The position numbers and the translations under genes were made by a program. A stretch of 64,000 nt of DNA from Mucilaginibacter sp. L196 (lineage in GTDB: Bacteria; Bacteroidota; Bacteroidia; Sphingobacteriales; Sphingobacteriaceae). Shown here piece by piece: positions 55,342 to 63,973 of this stretch (its first letter is position 1; each line of letters opens with the position of its first letter). The stretch is from the NCBI RefSeq assembly GCF_009765905.1, contig NZ_LMUO01000019.1, forward strand, positions 1,388,405 through 1,452,404, written 5' to 3'. The notes below the pieces were generated by a model. It was not told the DNA's origin and ran no database searches. It was given only the letters and a program-made list of their open reading frames with translations.

Positions 55342-58300
55342 TTAACTGCAACCCATAGAGTTACCGCAGTTTAAACATTTGTAGCAGGTACCCGATCTTA
55401 TCGTAGTATGTCCGCAAACATTACAACTCGGCGCATCGCTTTGTACACCCATGCTTAGATCCACTGTCATGGCTTGTTTTTTGGTTACGCCACTATCGTT
55501 TTTTACCGGGGCATAAACGTTGGTTTCATCAGGGTTAACATCGCTATCCTGCATTTGAGGATTACCGGTTACCGCGTTTTGCTCGGTAATTATATGTACC
55601 AGATCGGTGCGGTTTTGGTATTCGTAGCCTAATAGTCTGAATATAAAGTCGATGATTGATGTTGAGCTTTTAATATTCGGGTGCCCCATCACCATACCTG
55701 CCGGTTCAAAGCGAGTAAAGGTGAATTTTTCCACATATTCTTCTAAAGGAACACCGTATTGCAGACCTACTGATACCGCGATAGCGAAGCAGTTCATCAA
55801 CGAGCGGAAGGTCGCGCCCTCTTTGTGCATATCCACAAATATTTCGCCTAAAGTTCCGTCCTCATATTCACCTGTGCGAACAAACACCGTTTGGCCGTCA
55901 ATAGTTGCTTTTTGGGTAAATCCACGGCGTTTGTATGGCAGGCTCTTCTTTTGTACCACGCGAGATAGCTGGCGCATAAAGCTGGTGTCTTTTGAGCGCT
56001 CCATAATGGCCATGGCGGCTTCTAATACTTGCTCGGGCGTTAAGTCGCTTAGTTTTACATTAGCAGCTTCTCCTAAAACTTCTTCAACGGTATCCAGCTT
56101 TTCTTCGGCTTCTTCTTTAGCGTCGGATTTGGTAGATAATGGCTGTGATAATTTACAACCATCACGGTAAAGTGCATTGGCCTTTAAGCCTAATTGCCAT
56201 GATAATTCGTAACAATCTTTTATCTCATCAACCTTAGCCTCATTTGGCAAATTGATTGTTTTTGAGATAGCGCCTGACAAAAACGGCTGTGCAGCTGCCA
56301 TCATTTTAATGTGGCCATGTGCGTGGATATAACGCTCGCCTTTTGCACCGCATTTATTGGCGCAATCGAATATCGGATAATGTTCTTCTTTTAAATATGG
56401 GGCGCCTTCAAGCGTCATCGTGCCGCAGATATACTCATTGGCTTCGTTGATCTGTTTGCGGCTAAAGCCTAAAGTACGCAGTACGTTAAAGTCAGGTGCA
56501 TTGTATTGCTCGGCAGTGATACCTAAGCGTTTTAAGCATTCTTCGCCGAGGCTCCAGATGTTGAACGCGAAGCTAATCTCGAATGCGGAAACTAATCCTT
56601 TATCTAATTTCTCTAACTCATCTTGGGTAAAGCCTTTTGCTTTTAGGGTATCTACGTTAATGTGCGGAGCTCCTGCTAAGGTAGCTGCTCCTTTGGCGTA
56701 ATTTACAATAGCCTTAACTTCATGATCCTGGTAGCCCAGGTTGCTTAAGGCCTCAGGAACTGCCTGGTTAATAATCTTGAAGTAACCACCACCTGATAGC
56801 TTTTTAAATTTCACTAAAGCAAAGTCAGGCTCGATACCGGTAGTATCGCAATCCATTACCAAACCAATGGTGCCGGTTGGCGCAATAACGGTGGTTTGGG
56901 CATTGCGGTAACCATACTGTTCGCCCATTTCAACTGCTTTGTCCCACGCATTGCAAGCGGCAGAAAGCAGGTAATCCGGACATTGTTTTTGATCGATTCC
57001 CGGAGGGAAAATTTCTAAGCCTTCGTAGTTTCCGGTAGAGTTATATGCAGCGTAACGGTGATTGCGCATTACACGCAGCATATGTTGCTTATTATTTTTG
57101 TATTCGCTAAATGCGCCTAACTCACGTGCCATCTCGGCGGATGCTGCATAGGCAGTACCAGTCATGATCGCGGTGATAGCGCCGCCAATTGCGCGGGCTT
57201 TATCGCTATCGTATGGGATACCGTTCACCATTAAGGCAGAACCTAAGTTGGCGTAGCCTAAACCAAGGGTGCGGTAATCGTAGGACAGCTGAGCAACTTC
57301 TTTTGAAGGGAATTGTGCCATCAAAACAGATATTTCCAGAACGATGGTCCAGATACGGCAAGTGTGTTCAAAACCCTTTACATCAAACGCACGTGTTTTT
57401 GGATCGAAGTAATGTGCCAGGTTGATGGATGCTAAATTACAAGCCGTATTATCCAGGAACATATATTCTGAGCAAGGATTTGAGGCATTGATTCGGCCGC
57501 CTTCGGGGCAGGTATGCCACTCGTTGATGGTGCTATCATATTGCACACCCGGATCGGCGCAAGCCCATGCCGCGAAAGCGATATCATCCCATAATTTTTG
57601 TGAAGAGATAGATTTGATAGGTTTGCCAGTCATTCGGCTGGTCAACTCCCAATTTTTGCCTTCTTTCAAGGCATTGAAGAAACTGTTGGGTATACGAACC
57701 GAGTTGTTTGAGTTTTGACCGGATACGGTGCGATAAGCCTCGCCTTCATAATCCGAAGAATAGCCTGCTGCTATTAATGCGGCTACTTTTTTCTCTTCTT
57801 CAACCTTCCAATTTACAAAACCTTCAATTTCCGGGTGATCAAGATCAAGACAAACCATTTTGGCTGCGCGACGGGTAGTTCCGCCTGATTTGATTGCTCC
57901 GGCTGCCCTGTCGCCTATTTTAAGGAACGACATTAAGCCTGATGAGTAACCACCACCTGAAAGTTTTTCGCTCTCGCCACGGATTTTGGAGAAGTTGGTG
58001 CCAACCCCTGAACCATATTTAAAGATGCGCGCTTCACGAACCCAAAGATCCATAATGCCGCCTTCGTTCACTAAATCATCATCCACTGATAAAATAAAAC
58101 AAGCATGTGGCTGCGGGCGTTCGTAGGCTGAAGTCGATTTGCTTAACTTTTCGGTAATTGGATCAACATAATAGTGGCCCTGTGGTTTGCCGGTGATGCC
58201 ATAAGAGCTATGTAAGCCTGTATTGAACCATTGCGGTGAGTTTGGTGCTGCCAGCTGACCGGTTATAGTATATACTATTTCGTCATAAAATATATCAGCA

Positions 58301-58659
58301 TCTTTTTGCGATGCGAAGTAACCGTAGCGTGAGCCCCAGTCCTTCCAGCAATTAGCCATGCGGTGGGCCACCTGCTTAATGCTATTTTCTGACCCGGTTG
58401 TACCATCGGCTTGCGGCACCATAGCTTTGCGAAAATATTTTTGAGCAAGGATATCGGTAGCTACCTGCGACCATGCGGCGGGCACCTCAACATTATTCAT
58501 TTCGAACACCGCATCACCGGAAGGGTTGCGGATTACCGACGAGCGTTTCTCATATTTGAACAGGTCAAACACGTTTACTCCATCTTTGGTGAAGTATCTA
58601 TCAACCTTTAATCCTTTTCCGCCAGTGCCTGGTGTTTTCTTTGATATTTTGCTGCCCAT
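55342..58659 (-). CDS. nrdJ: vitamin B12-dependent (class II) ribonucleotide reductase
   Basis: 1105 aa. Class II RNR catalytic core with Cys187 (PHACFIL), GSGVGTNFSKIRGE, the thiyl-radical site NPCSE (394-398) and APTGTIGLVMDCDTTGIEPD. The C-terminal extension has MSCNVCGH-type zinc Cys clusters (CNVCGHTTIRSGTCYKCLNCG) and ends CS. It makes deoxyribonucleotides using adenosylcobalamin and needs no oxygen. No B12 riboswitch is visible upstream; instead DnaA-box-like sequences are found. It is a single gene. Confidence 0.95.
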   Translation of the reverse strand: MGSKISKKTPGTGGKGLKVDRYFTKDGVNVFDLFKYEKRSSVIRNPSGDAVFEMNNVEVPAAWSQVATDILAQKYFRKAMVPQADGTTGSENSIKQVAHRMANCWKDWGSRYGYFASQKDADIFYDEIVYTITGQLAAPNSPQWFNTGLHSSYGITGKPQGHYYVDPITEKLSKSTSAYERPQPHACFILSVDDDLVNEGGIMDLWVREARIFKYGSGVGTNFSKIRGESEKLSGGGYSSGLMSFLKIGDRAAGAIKSGGTTRRAAKMVCLDLDHPEIEGFVNWKVEEEKKVAALIAAGYSSDYEGEAYRTVSGQNSNNSVRIPNSFFNALKEGKNWELTSRMTGKPIKSISSQKLWDDIAFAAWACADPGVQYDSTINEWHTCPEGGRINASNPCSEYMFLDNTACNLASINLAHYFDPKTRAFDVKGFEHTCRIWTIVLEISVLMAQFPSKEVAQLSYDYRTLGLGYANLGSALMVNGIPYDSDKARAIGGAITAIMTGTAYAASAEMARELGAFSEYKNNKQHMLRVMRNHRYAAYNSTGNYEGLEIFPPGIDQKQCPDYLLSAACNAWDKAVEMGEQYGYRNAQTTVIAPTGTIGLVMDCDTTGIEPDFALVKFKKLSGGGYFKIINQAVPEALSNLGYQDHEVKAIVNYAKGAATLAGAPHINVDTLKAKGFTQDELEKLDKGLVSAFEISFAFNIWSLGEECLKRLGITAEQYNAPDFNVLRTLGFSRKQINEANEYICGTMTLEGAPYLKEEHYPIFDCANKCGAKGERYIHAHGHIKMMAAAQPFLSGAISKTINLPNEAKVDEIKDCYELSWQLGLKANALYRDGCKLSQPLSTKSDAKEEAEEKLDTVEEVLGEAANVKLSDLTPEQVLEAAMAIMERSKDTSFMRQLSRVVQKKSLPYKRRGFTQKATIDGQTVFVRTGEYEDGTLGEIFVDMHKEGATFRSLMNCFAIAVSVGLQYGVPLEEYVEKFTFTRFEPAGMVMGHPNIKSSTSIIDFIFRLLGYEYQNRTDLVHIITEQNAVTGNPQMQDSDVNPDETNVYAPVKNDSGVTKKQAMTVDLSMGVQSDAPSCNVCGHTTIRSGTCYKCLNCGNSMGCS

Positions 58660-59134
58660 TTTCGTATTGAATTATAGTGAGTTGGCCGGCTAAAAGATTT
58701 TAGAGGCCGTTACTCAAATCTATTATTCTCAAAAGCAGAATTCTATTTTGAGTTTTCAACACCCTGTGGGTAAAGTACCTTGATTTCGTATTCAGTTTTG
58801 CAGAATGCTTGTTTACAGGAATTTAACGCTGTTGATAACTTAAATTAACGCGTTTTTGGGGTGCTTTTTTGGGCCTTGTCTGTGCGGAGGCACATGTTTT
58901 TTTCTCTGGTATAGCTGCGCTAAGCATTAGATTAAATGTAACGAAGCCTCGCGAGTTTTTGTGATTACACTTATGAATGTTATTGCCTTAATCTTATCTT
59001 CTATTTCAGGAATTTATAAGAATATTTTGATCTCATATCGGATAATATATTAAAAAGACCGGGCAATATTGTATAAATTAATAGTTAAATATGGCTTTAT
59101 CTTTAGGCTAATTATAAACCATAATCTCAATAAT
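58660..59134. other. 475-bp intergenic region upstream of nrdJ
   Basis: No gene is supported. It holds three DnaA-box-like sequences (58753-58838) near the nrdJ promoter side and a small hairpin TGTGC/GCACA followed by T7 near 58880-58905 that resembles a weak terminator with nothing upstream. The rest is AT-rich leader for the gene at 59135. Confidence 0.5.
58753..58838. promoter_or_regulatory. three DnaA-box-like sequences upstream of nrdJ
   Basis: TTTTCAACA at 58753-58761, TGTGGGTAA at 58765-58773 (complement TTACCCACA, one change from TTATCCACA), and TGTTGATAA at 58830-58838 (complement TTATCAACA, one change). The first two are inverted around CCC. They lie 94-180 bp upstream of the nrdJ start. 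Confidence 0.35.
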
Positions 59135-59725
59135 ATGAAAACCTTTAAACCCGTTTTGCCATTGGCAATGTTGTTGTGTATTTTTACTTTTAACACATCA
59201 AAAGCAATTGACCCAGGCAATAAGCAGCCGCTTGCCAAACAAAACCAAACGCTCTTTTCGGCAATGAAATACTTTCCGCTAAAACATTTACATCATTTAT
59301 CAACGGGGAAATTAACAGTTGTAAAAGCTCTCAACCCAAAATTGCAGTCAAACAAAAGTAATGCGGTAAACTATGTCCGGGTTTACCTTCAGGAGCCCTC
59401 TTACCAGTCTGAGGAGTATTCGGTTAGCATATCTAACGGATCCAACAATTACACATTCGACACGGCTGAATTTCAAAGAGGTCCAGATGGCAATTATGAT
59501 TTCGGTTATATAGCGCCGGGTGTTTACACCATTGACATTTCTGTTGAAGGAGACGAATGGTGGTTTGGTGCAGATATTAATTTTAATGATTCAAATAACA
59601 ATACCGTAGATGAGACTGTAGACGAAGTTTCCATGCCTGCCAATGATATTGTTTACTATAACCAGGATATTGGTGATGTGGTAGGCAATTTTTTAACCAT
59701 ATCTATGTGGAAAGATGAAGAATAA
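59135..59725 (+). CDS. secreted hypothetical protein
   Basis: 196 aa from the ATG at 59135, which opens a signal peptide (KTFKPVLPLAMLLCIFTFNTSKA); an upstream TTG-initiated extension to 59069 is rejected. After a linker, residues about 70-170 form a small beta domain (VNYVRVYLQEPSYQSEEYSVSI, YDFGYIAPGVYTIDISVEG) of SpaA/CarboxypepD-like type, with an acidic, Asn-rich tail. Function unknown. A terminator follows. Confidence 0.7.
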   Translation: MKTFKPVLPLAMLLCIFTFNTSKAIDPGNKQPLAKQNQTLFSAMKYFPLKHLHHLSTGKLTVVKALNPKLQSNKSNAVNYVRVYLQEPSYQSEEYSVSISNGSNNYTFDTAEFQRGPDGNYDFGYIAPGVYTIDISVEGDEWWFGADINFNDSNNNTVDETVDEVSMPANDIVYYNQDIGDVVGNFLTISMWKDEE

Positions 59726-59771
59726 AACGTATTACAATTAAAAAACATGCTGGCAACAAACCGGTCAGGGT

Positions 59772-59797
59772 CCGAAGATTATTCTTCCGGCTTTTTT
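59772..59797 (+). terminator. intrinsic terminator
   Basis: CCGAAGA (59772-59778) pairs with TCTTCCGG (59783-59790) with one bulged base, followed by CT6. It ends the 59135 gene. Confidence 0.7.
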
Positions 59798-59815
59798 GTT
59801 TCAATTTTAGCGTAC

Positions 59816-59849
59816 AAAAAAGCCTGCATGTTTTACATGCAGGCTTTTT
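59816..59849. terminator. bidirectional intrinsic terminator
   Basis: Arms 59816-59831 and 59835-59849 (AAGCCTGCATG type) form a 15-bp stem with a 3-base loop, flanked by A-run and T-run. It sits between convergent genes and would also end the bacilliredoxin transcript. Confidence 0.88.
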
Positions 59850-59868
59850 GATATTTCTTTTAAAATAC

Positions 59869-60279
59869 TTAGCAATATTGCTCAAACGCGCCAATCAGGT
59901 TATCAGCGATCATTTGTGCCGGGCGGCCTTCAATCTGGTGGCGCTCGATGATGTGTACTAATTTACCATCTTTAAACAAAGCAATAGCCGGTGATGACGG
60001 AGGGTAAGGCAACATGTAGTTACGTGCAGCGTTTACGGCTTCGGTTTCCATACCTGCGAATACAGTAACGAATTTATCAGGATGTTTTTCGCTTTGGGTA
60101 GCCATGCGTGCAGCAGGGCGGGCATTAGCTGCCGCACATCCACAAACAGAATTCACCATAACTAATACGGTTCCTTCGCTTTCAATAGCTTTTTTTACTG
60201 ACGCTGAATCCTTTAACTCCTCAAAACCTACAGTGGTTAATTCGGCCCGCATGGGGGCAACTAAATATTCTGGGTACAT
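59869..60279 (-). CDS. BrxA/BrxB-family bacilliredoxin (YphP/YqiW-like)
   Basis: 136 aa, usual length. Thioredoxin-like fold with the family CGC motif: NSVCGCAAANARPAARMA (Cys46, Cys48). C-terminal HIIERHQIEGRPAQMIADNLIGAFEQYC. Members remove bacillithiol from proteins or act as thiol-disulphide switches; many Bacteroidota make bacillithiol. Single gene. Confidence 0.92.
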   Translation of the reverse strand: MYPEYLVAPMRAELTTVGFEELKDSASVKKAIESEGTVLVMVNSVCGCAAANARPAARMATQSEKHPDKFVTVFAGMETEAVNAARNYMLPYPPSSPAIALFKDGKLVHIIERHQIEGRPAQMIADNLIGAFEQYC

Positions 60280-60497
60280 TTTTATCTAATTAAATTGATT
60301 ACAAAAATAATAAATGATTAGCAGTTAACACCCAAAAAACCGAATATTAACACTTTACTGACGCAATAAAGACTTGTTACGACAGTTATTATGTCACGTT
60401 TAAACAAACATTACGTCTTTTACGTACAAGCCGGTGCATTACAACGGGTTGGTTTATTTAAGCTGATTATTTATATTGCAATCCCTAATTAATAAAA

Positions 60498-61373
60498 ATG
60501 AAATTTAAACCCTCCGGTATAAGTACGGTAATAATTGTGGATAAAACCAAAGGGGCGTCCAAAACATTACAGGTAAAAACCAAACATATTAGCCGTTTAA
60601 AGCATTATGTGGCAAGCGTACTGGGCTTAATAGTGATACTTTCGGGCACTATTTTTTACTTAAACAGACAAAACAAACAGCAAGAAATAGAAAAGGCACA
60701 ATTGCAGGCCCAGATAATAAAACTTAAAAATGCAATTCCTCCACCAGCCCCGGCTGTGAATGCTCCAAGCCAAAACAAAGCACAAACTTATATACAGGAA
60801 ATTGAGGGCAAGCTGCAAACTATAAACTCTTATTTAAAGAAACGTGGTCTGCGTGGTTTTTCGACCAAAGCGGTTGGTGGCAATGGCGGCGAAGAAGATG
60901 CCAGCAAACTTACTGATGAAGAAAAATACTCGTTATATGATGATTATTTGAGTCGTTTTTTAACTGCTGTGGCTTTTACACCGATGGGTTATCCGCGCAT
61001 TAGTTCATTAACATCATACTTTGGCTACCGGAGCGATCCATTTGATGGCGGCCATGCAGAGTTTCATCCCGGGATTGATTTTAAAGGTGAACGCGGCGAC
61101 GCGGCTAAATGCACCGCTAATGGCAGGGTTGTTTTTGCCGGATGGTTTGGCGGTTATGGCAATTGCGTACGCATTCAGCATAAAAACAACTTCGAAACTT
61201 TATATGGCCACCTTTCGCGCATTACCGTAAAAGTTGGGCAGGAAGTTACCGCGGGTGAAAAAATTGGCGAAATTGGCTCAACCGGGCGGTCAACAGGCAA
61301 TCACCTGCATTACGAGGTACGCAAAAATGGCAAGCCTGTAAATCCTATCAGTTACTTATCATTAAACAACTAA
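60498..61373 (+). CDS. membrane-anchored M23 peptidoglycan endopeptidase
   Basis: 291 aa. Cytoplasmic N-terminus, one membrane helix at about 38-56, a coiled coil (57-76), a linker, and a LytM/M23 domain from about 180: ligands His190 and Asp194 in HPGIDFKG, and HLHYE with His269 and His271. All zinc-binding and catalytic positions are present. It cuts cross-bridge peptides in the wall. The bactofilin gene starts 14 bp downstream; M23/bactofilin pairs shape cells in other bacteria. Confidence 0.93.
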   Translation: MKFKPSGISTVIIVDKTKGASKTLQVKTKHISRLKHYVASVLGLIVILSGTIFYLNRQNKQQEIEKAQLQAQIIKLKNAIPPPAPAVNAPSQNKAQTYIQEIEGKLQTINSYLKKRGLRGFSTKAVGGNGGEEDASKLTDEEKYSLYDDYLSRFLTAVAFTPMGYPRISSLTSYFGYRSDPFDGGHAEFHPGIDFKGERGDAAKCTANGRVVFAGWFGGYGNCVRIQHKNNFETLYGHLSRITVKVGQEVTAGEKIGEIGSTGRSTGNHLHYEVRKNGKPVNPISYLSLNN

Positions 61374-61386
61374 CAAACAATATACC

Positions 61387-61803
61387 ATGTCACTTTTTAA
61401 AAAAGATAAAGTTGCCCTTGATATGCAATCCATTTCGACACTGATTAGCGAAGGCTGTATTTTGGATGGTAATTTAAAAGCACCCGATTTTGCACGCATC
61501 GACGGCCAGATAACAGGCGATGTGATGGTTGATGAAGGCTTGATATTGGGTGAAAAAGGATCGATATTGGGCAATGTAGTTACCAAGGAATTGGTAGTTT
61601 ACGGTACGATAACCGGTAACTTGCAAGTTACTTCGTTAGAAATAAGGGCAACCGGAAAAGTAACCGGCGAAATACGCACCCAAACATTACAAGTTGAAAA
61701 TGGCGCCGTGTATAACGGAAGTTTATCGATGACGCAAAATGCTAAACTGGCGCAAAGTAACCAAACGGCAAGTAAAGCAAAACCCAAATTGATAGAGGTT
61801 TAG
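61387..61803 (+). CDS. bactofilin (polymer-forming cytoskeletal protein)
   Basis: 138 aa. The central domain (about 20-115) is a right-handed beta-helix of short repeats (ISEGCILDGNLKAPDFARIDGQITGD, LGEKGSILGNVVTKELVVYG, TGNLQVTSLEIRATGKVTGEIRTQTLQVENG). Flanking tails are unstructured, as usual. It should polymerise without nucleotides and may position the M23 enzyme encoded 14 bp upstream. Its TAG overlaps the stop codon of the convergent membrane-protein gene. Confidence 0.93.
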   Translation: MSLFKKDKVALDMQSISTLISEGCILDGNLKAPDFARIDGQITGDVMVDEGLILGEKGSILGNVVTKELVVYGTITGNLQVTSLEIRATGKVTGEIRTQTLQVENGAVYNGSLSMTQNAKLAQSNQTASKAKPKLIEV

Positions 61804-62120
61804 TTGTCGCTATTACGCTCCTCTACTTTGGCACTTAGGCAAACACCATCTTTAATATCAATCAATAATACCGATATTACATTCATACCGGCTGCTGTAC
61901 CGATGGTCAGCAGCCAATCTACAAATGAAAGCCTGAAGAACAACAGGTACATGATGGTACCGTAATAGGGCGTCATGCAGATGGGGCAGCCGTATATTGG
62001 CTTGTAGAGATGCCCCTCGGGTTTTATCAGCTTTTTTATCCCTTCAAATATCATCCCCTGCCAACTGCATGCATGGATGAATAATACGATCATGGCTATG
62101 ATGAATGCGTGCTCTATCAT
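61800..62120 (-). CDS. small membrane protein with a CPICM motif
   Basis: 106 aa. Two or three hydrophobic helices (about 3-20, 54-76 and 75-92) flank YGCPICMTPYYG with two Cys. This Cys-pair motif between helices is known from DUF1360-like proteins of unknown role; I would not assign more. Convergent with the bactofilin gene and overlapping it by 4 bp. Confidence 0.7.
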   Translation of the reverse strand: MIEHAFIIAMIVLFIHACSWQGMIFEGIKKLIKPEGHLYKPIYGCPICMTPYYGTIMYLLFFRLSFVDWLLTIGTAAGMNVISVLLIDIKDGVCLSAKVEERNSDN

Positions 62121-62235
62121 GGGGTGTCGCTTGTTATGTATTGTTGTTCAATAGGACAATGATTTTTGGGGGAAAAGGTTTGAACGCACCTTGACTTTTA
62201 GGATTTATGAGATTTTTAGGATGATTTTGAATGCA

Positions 62236-62300
62236 GAGTTGACTCACCCGGTCATTGCTTCGCTCGACCACCCTCTCTTCGCCTGCGGCGGAAAGAGGGT
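62236..62300 (+). repeat. dispersed GC-rich palindromic element, copy 3
   Basis: GAGTTGACTCACCCGGTC, then CCACCCTCTCTTCGCC and a closing GGCGGAAAGAGGGT hairpin. Same family as 16074 and 45274; forms a large inverted pair with copy 4 at 62357-62420. Confidence 0.78.
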
Positions 62301-62356
62301 AGGTACAATTATTAAAAGCAAATAGTATCAGTCAACATCAGTCTTCAATTTTCTTT

Positions 62357-62420
62357 CGCCCTCTTTCCGCCGTAGGCGAAGAGAGGGCCGACAAGCGGCC
62401 GAGCGATGTCGGGGTGAGTT
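62357..62420 (-). repeat. dispersed GC-rich palindromic element, copy 4 (inverted)
   Basis: Reverse complement of the family: TCGCCCTCTTTCCGCC, GGCGAAGAGAGGG, then GATGTCGGGGTGAGTT. It faces copy 3 with 56 bases between. Confidence 0.78.
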
Positions 62421-62423
62421 TCG

Positions 62424-62512
62424 CGTTAAGGATTGGAAGGGTTGAGCCAGACGGAGGAGGGGCCAGAGCTAAGCGCAGCCCTGAAAAGCCTGGGCCGCAG
62501 GCAACGCCCAAA
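62424..62512 (+). ncRNA. possible structured RNA/repeat element, copy 2
   Basis: Begins CGTTAAGGAT, has AGCCTGGGCCGC (62487-62498) and ends AACGCCCAAA (62503-62512), matching the order and spacing of the blocks at 50515-50606. GCC-rich segments can form stems. Directly follows the palindromic element copy 4. Confidence 0.4.
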
Positions 62513-62626
62513 AGTTTACCCCCTCCGCCCCCTTTGTCGACACCTCCCCTAAATTTAGGAGGAGGCCGGGTAGAGGTTATAAGGCCGAGTGAGGTTAAAC
62601 AAGTTTTAATTCACATTTATATTACT

Positions 62627-62634
62627 TAATTTTG
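62627..62634 (+). promoter_or_regulatory. -7 element TAATTTTG for ahcY
   Basis: A perfect TAnnTTTG box 22 bp before the ahcY ATG, leaving a leader of roughly 15 bases. No clear -33 TTG. Confidence 0.5.
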
Positions 62635-62656
62635 CAATCAAATAATCAGAAACAAT

Positions 62657-63973
62657 ATGTCATCAGTAGAGACAGCATACACCAAGTACAAGGTAAAAGA
62701 CCTTTCATTAGCTGAATGGGGCCGCAAGGAGATTGAATTAGCCGAAGCAGAAATGCCGGGTTTAATGGCTTTACGTAAAGAGTACGGACCATCAAAAGCA
62801 TTAAAAGGCGCGCGCATTGCAGGTTGCCTGCATATGACTATTCAAACTGCAGTTTTGATAGAAACTTTGATTGAACTGGGTGCAGAAGTTACCTGGTCGT
62901 CATGTAATATATTTTCAACTCAGGACCATGCTGCCGCGGCTATTGCAGCTGCCGGAACTTCTGTTTATGCCTGGAAAGGTTTAAATGAGCAGGAATTTGA
63001 CTGGTGTATTGAGCAAACTTTATTTTTTGGTGAAGACCGCAAGCCATTAAACATGATTTTGGATGATGGCGGCGATTTAACCAATATGGTATTAGATAGA
63101 TACCCTGAGTTGATCAGCGGCATTAAAGGTTTATCAGAAGAAACCACTACCGGTGTTCACCGTTTATATGAGCGTGTTAAAGCAGGTACATTACCAATGC
63201 CAGCTATTAACGTGAATGATTCGGTTACCAAATCGAAATTTGATAATAAATACGGTTGCCGTGAATCGTTGGTTGACGCGATCCGTCGTGCTACTGATGT
63301 GATGATGGCCGGTAAAGTGGCTGTTGTTTGCGGTTATGGCGATGTGGGCAAAGGCTCGGCAGATTCATTACGCAACGCGGGTGTACGTGTTATTGTTACT
63401 GAAATTGACCCGATCTGCGCTTTACAGGCAGCTATGGAAGGTTTCGAAGTGAAGAAATTAGATACGGCAATTAGCGAGGCTGATATTATTGTTACCGCTA
63501 CCGGAAACATGAACATTGTACGCGAGAAACACTTCCGCGCGTTGAAAGACAAAGCGATTGTTTGTAACATCGGTCACTTTGATAACGAGATTGACATGGC
63601 CTGGTTAAACGGTGCTTATGGCAATACCAAAATTGAAATTAAACCACAGGTTGATAAATACACCATCGACGGTAGCGACGTTATCGTGCTTGCTGAAGGT
63701 CGTTTAGTAAACTTAGGTTGCGCAACTGGCCACCCAAGTTTTGTGATGAGTAACTCGTTTACCAACCAAACTTTAGCTCAATTAGAGCTTTGGAACAATG
63801 GCGATAAATACGAAAACAAAGTATACACCCTACCTAAACACCTTGACGAAAAGGTTGCCCGTTTGCACCTTGCCAAAATTGGTGTTGAACTGGAAGTATT
63901 AGATCAAAACCAAGCTGAGTATATCGGCGTTACGGTTGAAGGTCCGTTTAAACCGGAGTACTACAGGTACTAG
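62657..63973 (+). CDS. ahcY: adenosylhomocysteinase
   Basis: 438 aa, usual length. Substrate domain with [15 protein letters not shown] and the [10 protein letters not shown] segment; NAD-binding [14 protein letters not shown] with EIDP; C-terminal signature [38 protein letters not shown] and end PEYYRY. It splits S-adenosylhomocysteine to adenosine and homocysteine, renewing the methyl cycle. Preceded by a TAnnTTTG box and followed at its stop codon by a heptad array that runs to the window edge. Confidence 0.96.
   Translation: MSSVETAYTKYKVKDLSLAEWGRKEIELAEAEMPGLMALRKEYGPSKALKGARIAGCLHMTIQTAVLIETLIELGAEVTWSSCNIFSTQDHAAAAIAAAGTSVYAWKGLNEQEFDWCIEQTLFFGEDRKPLNMILDDGGDLTNMVLDRYPELISGIKGLSEETTTGVHRLYERVKAGTLPMPAINVNDSVTKSKFDNKYGCRESLVDAIRRATDVMMAGKVAVVCGYGDVGKGSADSLRNAGVRVIVTEIDPICALQAAMEGFEVKKLDTAISEADIIVTATGNMNIVREKHFRALKDKAIVCNIGHFDNEIDMAWLNGAYGNTKIEIKPQVDKYTIDGSDVIVLAEGRLVNLGCATGHPSFVMSNSFTNQTLAQLELWNNGDKYENKVYTLPKHLDEKVARLHLAKIGVELEVLDQNQAEYIGVTVEGPFKPEYYRY

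Larger units (their letters stand above)
62121..62656. other. 536-bp repeat-rich intergenic region upstream of ahcY
   Basis: No gene is supported: an open frame at 62414-62629 lies wholly inside repeat sequence. Contents in order: palindromic element copy 3 (62236-62300), inverted copy 4 (62357-62420), a roughly 90-nt element (62424-62512), a CCTAAATTTAGG palindrome (62548-62559) and the ahcY -7 box (62627). Confidence 0.75.

Noticed and set aside
58878-58905. Intrinsic terminator for a plus-strand gene
   Set aside because: The stem is only 5 bp (TGTGC/GCACA) and there is no gene upstream on that strand; mentioned only as part of the intergenic region.
58660-59134. Cobalamin riboswitch upstream of the B12-dependent reductase
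   Set aside because: I looked for the B12-box type sequence and conserved stems on the minus strand and saw none.
62414-62629. Open frame of 71 codons upstream of ahcY
   Set aside because: It lies entirely within repeat elements, is Pro/Gly-rich and low-complexity, and has no initiation signal.
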